Assembly (NCBI GenBank): GCA_017626655.1
Contig: JAGAIH010000186.1
Coordinates: forward strand, 1-9,953
Length of the DNA stretch: 9,953 nucleotides
Direction of reading: 5' to 3'
From: Clostridia bacterium
Lineage (GTDB): Bacteria > Bacillota_A > Clostridia > Oscillospirales > CAG-272
Within the stretch, counting starts at the first letter, position 1. The number at the start of each line of letters is the position of its first letter. The translations under genes and the position numbers were made by a program. Shown here one piece after another: positions 5,421 through 9,953 of the stretch. Under the pieces are notes generated by a model, which was not told the origin of the DNA, did no database searches, and was given only the letters and a program-made list of their open reading frames with translations.

Positions 5421-6821
5421 ATGGCCACAGGTCTGCCCATCATTCCCGAATCCATCACCGTCCATCTGGGCGAGCCGGATCAGCCCGCCCCAAACGTGAC
5501 GGTTCCCTTCCTGGACTACGTCATGAACGTTGCCTCCAGCGAGATCTATCCCACCTGGCCCGAGGAGGCCATCCGCGCCAATATGTACGCCCAGATCTCC
5601 TACGCCCTCAATCGGGTCTACACCGAATACTACCGCTCCCGCGGGTACGATTTCGATATCACCAGCTCCACCCGCTACGACCAGTACTTCGTCAACGGAC
5701 GGGATATCTTTGAGAACATCCAGCGCATCGCGGGGGATATATTTAACGACTACATACGCCGACAAGGGGCGGTTGAGCCGCTCTTCGCCCAGTACTGCAA
5801 CGGCACCACCGTGACCTGCGACGGGCTGTCCCAATGGGGCTCGGTGAATCTGGCCGAATCGGGCTTCACGCCCTACCGCATTCTGACCAACTACTACGGG
5901 AGCGACATCGACATCGTACAGAACGCCCCCGTGGGAGGAGTCACCCCCTCGGCCCCCGCCGAGCCTCTGCGTCTCAACAGCGCGGGAGGTGAGGTGAGGC
6001 AGCTCCAGATCCGCCTCAACCGCATCTCCGACAACTACCCGAGCATCCCGAAAATCCCTTACCCCAACGGCATTTTCGGCTTTGAGACCGAGGAGGCGGT
6101 GAAGGCCTTCCAGCGCATCTTCAACCTCACCGACGACGGAGTGGTGGGCAACGCCACCTGGTACGCCATCCAGCGGATCTATACGGCGGTGAAGCGGTTG
6201 AACAGCCTGAACTCCGAGGGGCTTCGCTACAACGAGGTGGACCGTCAGTTCCCCGAGACCCTGTCCTTGGGGGATCAGAACACGGGGGTGGCGCTGTTGC
6301 AATACTATCTGGACTTTCTCTCGGCCTACTACGATTCCATCCCGCCCCTGGAGTCCGACGGGATCTTCGGGGAGTCCACCCGCAACGCGGTCTACGCCGC
6401 CCAGGCGGTCTTCGGGCTTCCCGTGGACGGCGTGGTGGGGGAGCGGACCTGGAACGCCATCGTGGACGCCTACTACGGCATCGTCCGCCGCATTCCCGTG
6501 TCCTACGTAGAGGGGAACACCATTCCCTTCGGCGGGGAGGTTCTGCGGCAGGGGTCGGAGTCCGAGGCGGTCCGAGTCCTGCAATCCTACCTGGACTTCA
6601 TCGCGGGCTATTTCCCCGAGATCCCTGCCGTGACTCCCACGGGCTACTTCGGGCCCCGCACCGAAGCCTCGGTGAGGGCTTTCCAGGAGGTGGTGGGACT
6701 CCCCGCCAGCGGCATCGTCAACGCCGTGACCTGGGGGGCGATCACGGATCTGTACAGCGATCTGTATATTGGAAGCCGACTGAACGAGGGACAGTATCCC
6801 GGCTCCGCGGTGGGGAGCTGA
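5421..6821 (+). CDS. SpoIID-like domain fused to three peptidoglycan-binding repeats
   Basis: In this 466-residue protein, residues 25-168 resemble the SpoIID/LytB fold. VPFLDYVMNVASSEIYPTWP (28-47) parallels the family's VPLEEYV...EMP segment. E41 sits where SpoIID has its catalytic glutamate (lytic transglycosylase on glycan strands), and GLSQWGSVNLAESG (135-148) parallels the MSQWGA...G motif. C126 and C133 flank a short loop. Three PG_binding_1-like repeats follow at about 184-252, 283-352 and 378-448, each with DGIFG- or GYFG-type turns and an A-x-x-AFQ or AAQ motif. No signal peptide is visible, unlike classical SpoIID, so it is probably not exported by Sec. Mother-cell synthesis with assembly on the forespore would fit. 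AAAGGAG precedes the ATG by about 8 bases. Catalytic activity is inferred, not certain. Confidence 0.82.
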   Translation: MATGLPIIPESITVHLGEPDQPAPNVTVPFLDYVMNVASSEIYPTWPEEAIRANMYAQISYALNRVYTEYYRSRGYDFDITSSTRYDQYFVNGRDIFENIQRIAGDIFNDYIRRQGAVEPLFAQYCNGTTVTCDGLSQWGSVNLAESGFTPYRILTNYYGSDIDIVQNAPVGGVTPSAPAEPLRLNSAGGEVRQLQIRLNRISDNYPSIPKIPYPNGIFGFETEEAVKAFQRIFNLTDDGVVGNATWYAIQRIYTAVKRLNSLNSEGLRYNEVDRQFPETLSLGDQNTGVALLQYYLDFLSAYYDSIPPLESDGIFGESTRNAVYAAQAVFGLPVDGVVGERTWNAIVDAYYGIVRRIPVSYVEGNTIPFGGEVLRQGSESEAVRVLQSYLDFIAGYFPEIPAVTPTGYFGPRTEASVRAFQEVVGLPASGIVNAVTWGAITDLYSDLYIGSRLNEGQYPGSAVGS

Positions 6822-6833
6822 CAAGGAGGAATC

Positions 6834-7370
6834 ATGGCCACAACACCCTTTGAGACCCAAGCGATCTACAATCTTCAGCGCTACCTGCGCCAGCTTTCCC
6901 GCTTCGATCCCGCTATCCCCGCAGTGGACGAGGACGGCATCTTCGGGGAGGAGACCCGCGCGTCCCTGTCGGCCTTTCAGCGCAAGTACGGCTTGCCCAT
7001 CACGGGGACCGCCGATCCTGAGACCTGGGCAAGGCTGTTCCGGGAGTACCTCGCCTCGGTGGAGGAGCTGACCCGCCCTCTGCCCGTGTACCTGTTCCCC
7101 CGCTTTCCCGCGGACTACTCGGTAGGGGCGGGGGACGAGAATCTGCTGGTGGGAGTGATCCAGTACCTGTTGCGGGAGCTGTTGACTCTCTACGGTAAGG
7201 ACGTGGAGCTTCTCCCCCTGGACGGCGTGTTCAACGAGCTGACCGAGCGGGCGGTCAGAGATTTTCAAACGGTGCAGCACCTCCCCCCCGACGGTCGGGT
7301 GGATCGGGTCACCTGGAATCGTCTGGCGCAGGCGGCGGAGAGGGGCTTGAATGAGAATCCGTGGGAATGA
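6834..7370 (+). CDS. Double peptidoglycan-binding-domain protein
   Basis: The 178 residues contain two PG_binding_1-like repeats and little else. Repeat one (about 11-70) has LQRYLRQLS, DGIFGEETRASLSAFQ and GLPITG. Repeat two (about 103-168) has IQYLLRELL, DGVFNELTERAVRDFQ and HLPPDG. No catalytic domain, signal peptide or membrane segment is visible, so it should act as a binding or scaffolding protein on peptidoglycan. AAGGAGG lies 5 bases before the ATG, and the gene starts 12 bases after the SpoIID-like gene. The domains resemble those at the end of that protein, which suggests origin by duplication. It is the last gene of the operon; the first hairpin of the array at 7374 begins 3 bases past its stop codon. 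Confidence 0.85.
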   Translation: MATTPFETQAIYNLQRYLRQLSRFDPAIPAVDEDGIFGEETRASLSAFQRKYGLPITGTADPETWARLFREYLASVEELTRPLPVYLFPRFPADYSVGAGDENLLVGVIQYLLRELLTLYGKDVELLPLDGVFNELTERAVRDFQTVQHLPPDGRVDRVTWNRLAQAAERGLNENPWE

Positions 7371-7373
7371 AAA

Positions 7374-7536
7374 TTGCAGTTTATCGGGCTGAGGCCCGAT
7401 AAACTGCAAATGATGTGCGCTGCGGGCGGAACCGCAGGCGCAATGAAGTTCGCCTTGGCGAAATGATGTTGCCCCGTTGGGGCAAATGATGTGCGCCCGA
7501 TGGGCGCAACGGAGGAGAACGACGCCCTTTGGGCGT
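7374..7536. repeat. Array of six short hairpins, the first five with fixed 6-nt spacers
   Basis: Six palindromes follow one another. H1 pairs 7374-7389 with 7394-7409 (16 bp, loop TGAG). H2 pairs 7416-7425 with 7432-7442 (10 bp, one bulge). H3 pairs 7449-7453 with 7458-7462 (loop CTTG). H4 pairs 7469-7475 with 7479-7485 (loop GTT). H5 pairs 7492-7498 with 7502-7508 (loop GAT). H6 pairs 7522-7527 with 7531-7536 (loop TTT). The arms differ between units but remain complementary. H1 to H5 all begin with T and end with A, and are joined by ATGATG, ATGAAG, ATGATG and ATGATG. A 13-base spacer precedes H6. H1 may also protect or end the upstream operon mRNA, though no T-run follows it on the plus strand. 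No convincing gene is seen from 7371 to 7634. Confidence 0.85.
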
Positions 7537-7584
7537 GAAATACTCCACCCGACAAACCCCAATTTGAAGCTTACCTCCCCATAG

Positions 7585-7621
7585 AAAAAGACGGCTCACA
7601 TGTCTGTGAACCGTCTTTTTT
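7585..7621. terminator. Rho-independent terminator of prs, bidirectional in form
   Basis: AAAAAGACGGCTCACA (7585-7600) pairs with TGTGAACCGTCTTTTT (7605-7620), 16 positions with one mismatch and a TGTC loop. On the minus strand it lies 14 bases past the prs stop codon and ends in a T-run. The plus strand also has a T-run and could end transcription running through the hairpin array. Confidence 0.9.
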
Positions 7622-7634
7622 GATTCGGGAAGGA

Positions 7635-8795
7635 TTACTGATTTCCGTCGAAGTTCATGGCCATCTGGCCCTGCTCACCCAGCTCGGCGCGGTGCTTCTC
7701 CAGAAGCTTTGCGATGCGGGTGTTGGGATCCAGCAGGCTGGAGATGGTGGCATCGTGGTTCAGGGTGTCGATGATGTGCGCCACGTACTTGCACATATTG
7801 ACCTCCACGTACCAGGGCTTTTCCAGGATCTCGGGCTTGCGGTATGCCAGGTTGGTGGTGAAGATCTTGTCGATGATGCCCTCCTCGTAGGCCTCGTCGA
7901 AGGCGGCAAAGCCGTCGGTGAAGAGACCGAAGGTGGCGAAGTTGAAGACGCGCTTGGCGCCGTAGACCTTCTTCAGCTGGGTGGCCACGTCCAGAAGAGA
8001 GCCGCCCGAGGAGATCATATCGTCCACGATGATGACGTCCTTGCCCTCCAGATCCTGTCCCAGGTACTTATGCTCCAGGATGGGGTTCTTGCCGTTGACA
8101 ACGGTGGAGTAGTCGCGGCGCTTGTAGAACATACCCACGTCCACGGCCAGGGAGTTGGAGTAGTTGATGCAACGGCCCATGGCGCCCTCGTCGGGGGAGA
8201 TCATGACCACGTGATCTTTGTCGATGATCACGTCGGGGACATTCTTGACCATGGCCTTGATCATCTGGTAGTTGGGCATGACGTTGTCGAAGCCCGACAG
8301 GGGAATGGCGTTGGCCACGCGGGGATCGTGAGCGTCGAAGGTAATGAGGTTGGCCACACCCATATTCACCAGCTCCTGGAGCATCATGGCGCAGTCCAGG
8401 GACTCGCGGGTGGTGCGCTTATGCTGGCGTCCCTCATAGAGCATGGGCATGATCACGGTGATGCGGCGGGCCTTACCGCCGATGGCGGCGATGATACGCT
8501 TGAGGTCGGCGTAGTGATCGTCGGGGCTCATGGGCACGATCATGCCGTGCATCTTGTAGGTCACGCCGTAATTGAAGATATCGCAGAAGATGTAGACGTC
8601 CTGACCGCGCATGGACTCCTTGATGAGGGACTTACCCTCGCCCGAGCCGAAGCGGGGGCAGGAAACGTGGGCCAGGTAGGTGTCCTCGTCATCGTGGCGT
8701 CTCCACTCCTTGAGGTAGGCATCCACGCGCTCAACGAAGGCCTCGGTGCCCTTCATACCAATGACGGTCAACTCGCCGTACAGAGATTCTTTCAT
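7635..8795 (-). CDS. prs: Ribose-phosphate pyrophosphokinase (PRPP synthetase), long clostridial form
   Basis: This enzyme makes PRPP from ribose 5-phosphate and ATP in the cytoplasm, feeding purine, pyrimidine, NAD, His and Trp synthesis. The 386-residue protein has two phosphoribosyltransferase-fold halves. RQHKRTTRES (123-132) follows MPMLY and matches the catalytic flexible-loop region RQDRK...REP. ITFDAHDPRV (151-160) matches the metal-binding TVDLH segment. VIIVDDMISSGGS (254-266) is the PRPP/ribose-5-phosphate loop, with SSGGS in place of the usual DTGGT or DTAGT. It is about 70 residues longer than typical Prs (about 315), mainly at the N-terminus and in insertions. AAAGGG lies about 10 bases before the ATG. 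No clear sigma-A promoter is visible upstream. Family membership is secure, but whether it is the only Prs of the cell is unknown. Confidence 0.93.
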   Translation of the reverse strand: MKESLYGELTVIGMKGTEAFVERVDAYLKEWRRHDDEDTYLAHVSCPRFGSGEGKSLIKESMRGQDVYIFCDIFNYGVTYKMHGMIVPMSPDDHYADLKRIIAAIGGKARRITVIMPMLYEGRQHKRTTRESLDCAMMLQELVNMGVANLITFDAHDPRVANAIPLSGFDNVMPNYQMIKAMVKNVPDVIIDKDHVVMISPDEGAMGRCINYSNSLAVDVGMFYKRRDYSTVVNGKNPILEHKYLGQDLEGKDVIIVDDMISSGGSLLDVATQLKKVYGAKRVFNFATFGLFTDGFAAFDEAYEEGIIDKIFTTNLAYRKPEILEKPWYVEVNMCKYVAHIIDTLNHDATISSLLDPNTRIAKLLEKHRAELGEQGQMAMNFDGNQ

Positions 8796-8837
8796 GTCGG
8801 TAAACCCTTTCGTATCTGTATTTTAGACAAAATTCAA

Positions 8838-8860
8838 CCGAAAATGAGGGATTTTTTCGG
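8838..8860 (-). other. Small hairpin in the prs upstream region
   Basis: CCGAAAA (8838-8844) and TTTTCGG (8854-8860) form a 7-bp stem with a 9-base loop. On the minus strand it is followed by TTGAATTTT, a poor T-tract. It could be a second weak terminator for the upstream kinase gene or an attenuator in the prs leader, and the sequence does not decide. Confidence 0.35.
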
Positions 8861-8882
8861 CATATCCACCGTAAAAGTCAAA

Positions 8883-8937
8883 AGTCCTTCCGTGCCACCT
8901 GCGGAGACTGATTCCCCGCGGATGCCACGGAAGGGCT
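8883..8937 (-). terminator. Probable terminator after the rhamnulokinase-like gene
   Basis: AGTCCTTCCGTG (8883-8894) pairs with CACGGAAGGGCT (8926-8937), 12 bp with one G-U pair. The large loop contains a smaller GCGG/CCGC stem. On the minus strand it starts 10 bases after the stop codon of the kinase and is followed by CTTTTGACTTTT. The large loop and broken T-tract make it a less typical terminator than the others here. Confidence 0.6.
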
Positions 8938-8947
8938 GATGGATCAA

Positions 8948-9953
8948 TTACAGGAGCTTGACGAAGCGGCCGTAAGCCTCATCCCAGGCGCCGCGATAAG
9001 CGCAGGGAGTGTAGTGCTTGACCTCAAAGGAATTGGCAACGACCTGGCGAGCCTCGGACAGGTTCTTGATGGCGCCAACGGCCATCATCTGGGCAAGCAG
9101 GTTACCGATGGAGGTAGCCTCCTCGGGACCGGCGGAGACCTCCAGACCGCAGGCGTCGGCGGTCATCTGGGACAGGAAGTGGTCCTTGGTACCGCCGCCC
9201 ACCACGTTGATCATGGTGGCCTTCTTACCGCGCAGGTTCTGGATGTTCTCCACGGTGTGGCGGTACTTCAGAGCGAGGGACTCGTAGATGCAGCGGACCA
9301 CCTCACCCGTGGTCTCGGGGACGTGCTGGCCGGTCTTACGGCAGAACTCGCGGATCTTCTCGGGCATATTGCCGGGGGTGTTGAAGGATGCGTCGTCGGG
9401 GTTGATGAGGGACTGGAAGGGAGCGGCCTCCTTAGCCCAAGCCTCCATCTGAGCGAAGCTGTAGTCCTTACCCTCGCGCTTCCACTGACGGCGGGACTCC
9501 TGGATGATCCAGAGGCCCATGATGTTCTTCAGGAAACGGATGGTGCCGTTGATACCGCCCTCGTTGGTGAAGTTGGCGGCGCGGGTGGCGTCGTTGATGA
9601 GGGGCTGGGGCAGCTCCATACCCATGAGGGACCAGGTGCCCGAGCTGATGTAGATGAAGTCGTCAGCCTGGGAGGGGACGGCCATGACGGCGGAGGCGGT
9701 ATCGTGGGAGGCCACGGTGTAGACGTTGATGTTGTTCTTTCCCACCTCGTCGGTGATGGAGGGCAGGAGCCCGCCCAGGTTGTAGCCGGGCTGGACGATG
9801 GGGGAGAACAGGCTGCGCTTGATGCCCAGCTTATCGGTGAGATCGAAGGCGAAGTCGCGCTTGGCGGCGTCCAGGATCATACCGGTAGAGGCGATGGTGT
9901 ACTCGGTGGCCATCTTACCGGTGAGGAAGTAGTTGAGCAGGTCGGGGATGAAG
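8948..9953 (-). CDS. rhaB: Rhamnulokinase-like FGGY-family sugar kinase, C-terminal part (start lies beyond the window)
   Basis: The frame remains open through the right edge, giving 334 visible residues; the ATG at 9913 is internal because PDLLNYFLTGK precedes it in frame and matches the family. Rhamnulokinases are about 480-490 residues, so roughly 150 N-terminal residues are missing. Visible family features are EYTIASTGMIL just after the edge, VASHDTASAV (the catalytic-Asp segment of FGGY kinases), SSGTWSLMG and NFTNEGG. Towards the end come VVGGGTKDHFLSQ and AGPEEATSIGNLLAQMMAVG, the C-terminal ATP-binding signature. The expected reaction is ATP-dependent phosphorylation of L-rhamnulose to the 1-phosphate in rhamnose breakdown. 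Related FGGY enzymes act on fuculose or xylulose, so substrate specificity is the less certain part. Confidence 0.85.
   Translation of the reverse strand, partial: FIPDLLNYFLTGKMATEYTIASTGMILDAAKRDFAFDLTDKLGIKRSLFSPIVQPGYNLGGLLPSITDEVGKNNINVYTVASHDTASAVMAVPSQADDFIYISSGTWSLMGMELPQPLINDATRAANFTNEGGINGTIRFLKNIMGLWIIQESRRQWKREGKDYSFAQMEAWAKEAAPFQSLINPDDASFNTPGNMPEKIREFCRKTGQHVPETTGEVVRCIYESLALKYRHTVENIQNLRGKKATMINVVGGGTKDHFLSQMTADACGLEVSAGPEEATSIGNLLAQMMAVGAIKNLSEARQVVANSFEVKHYTPCAYRGAWDEAYGRFVKLL

Noticed and set aside
7374..7536. CRISPR array
   Set aside because: There is no identical direct repeat of CRISPR length. The repeated part is only 6 nt, and the palindromes differ from each other.
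4890..7562. Very long minus-strand open frame (about 890 codons) opposite the peptidoglycan-binding operon
   Set aside because: The plus strand carries three genes with good ribosome binding sites and clear domains. The antisense product is low-complexity, rich in Gly, Val, His and Arg, as expected from GC-rich codons read backwards.
7381..7599. Minus-strand open frame of 72 codons across the hairpin array
   Set aside because: Its product (containing HHLPQRGNI-type stretches) only reflects translation of the palindromic spacers, and there is no ribosome binding site or recognisable domain.
8796..8890. Sigma-A promoter for prs
   Set aside because: TTGACT and TAAAAT-like motifs are present on the minus strand, but none pair at a 16-18 base spacing, so no promoter is called.
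7620..8939. Plus-strand open frame of about 439 codons opposite prs
   Set aside because: Antisense shadow of a well-conserved enzyme; the product is His/Val/Gly-rich and starts next to the terminator.
9911..9913. ATG at 9913 as the start of the kinase gene
   Set aside because: The upstream in-frame residues PDLLNYFLTGK match the family, and about 150 N-terminal residues are still missing, so this Met is internal.

Overview
The window most resembles a Gram-positive, endospore-forming member of the Clostridia, probably a gut or rumen Oscillospiraceae-type bacterium (inference). The reasons are GC-rich genes with consensus sigma-A promoters (TTGACA-N17-TATAAT type) and strong AGGAGG ribosome binding sites, a secreted BspA-type leucine-rich repeat protein, a DUF6472-like small cysteine protein, the long clostridial form of PRPP synthetase, and a three-gene cluster of SpoIID-like and peptidoglycan-binding proteins.

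Layout. Positions 1-74 hold the first codons of an unidentified minus-strand gene with its own promoter. Positions 284-1901 form a plus-strand operon with a near-perfect promoter: an M50-like membrane metallopeptidase, then endonuclease III (nth), closed by a terminator that can also serve the opposite strand. Positions 2041-4178 (minus) hold a secreted BspA-like LRR protein followed by an overlapping-RBS small gene of 54 codons. The LRR part of the large gene is strikingly AT-rich inside an otherwise GC-rich gene. A 117-bp divergent region (4179-4295) contains a strong promoter for the LRR gene, an inverted-repeat operator candidate over its -35 box, and a 12-bp leader copied in mirror orientation in front of both genes. 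It leads into a 72-residue XRE-family repressor on the plus strand, which converges on the DUF6472-like gene (4554-4778, minus).

Positions 4905-7370 (plus) are a tight operon of three proteins without signal peptides: a beta-domain protein, a SpoIID-like domain joined to three peptidoglycan-binding repeats, and a protein with two more such repeats. No sigma-A promoter is visible in front of it. A match to the mother-cell sigma-K/sigma-E pattern (CAC-N17-CATA) is, and the set may be a spore cortex/coat module. Just downstream, 7374-7536 holds six consecutive hairpins of different sequence; the first five are separated by an invariant-length 6-nt spacer (ATGATG/ATGAAG). This is the most unusual non-coding structure in the window.

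The right end is minus strand: PRPP synthetase (7635-8795) with its terminator, and the C-terminal two-thirds of a rhamnulokinase-like FGGY sugar kinase running off the right edge (8948-9953). No rRNA, tRNA, transposase or CRISPR array was seen. The window therefore combines housekeeping genes (DNA repair, nucleotide precursor supply, sugar kinase) with an accessory surface-protein locus under a dedicated repressor and a probable sporulation locus.
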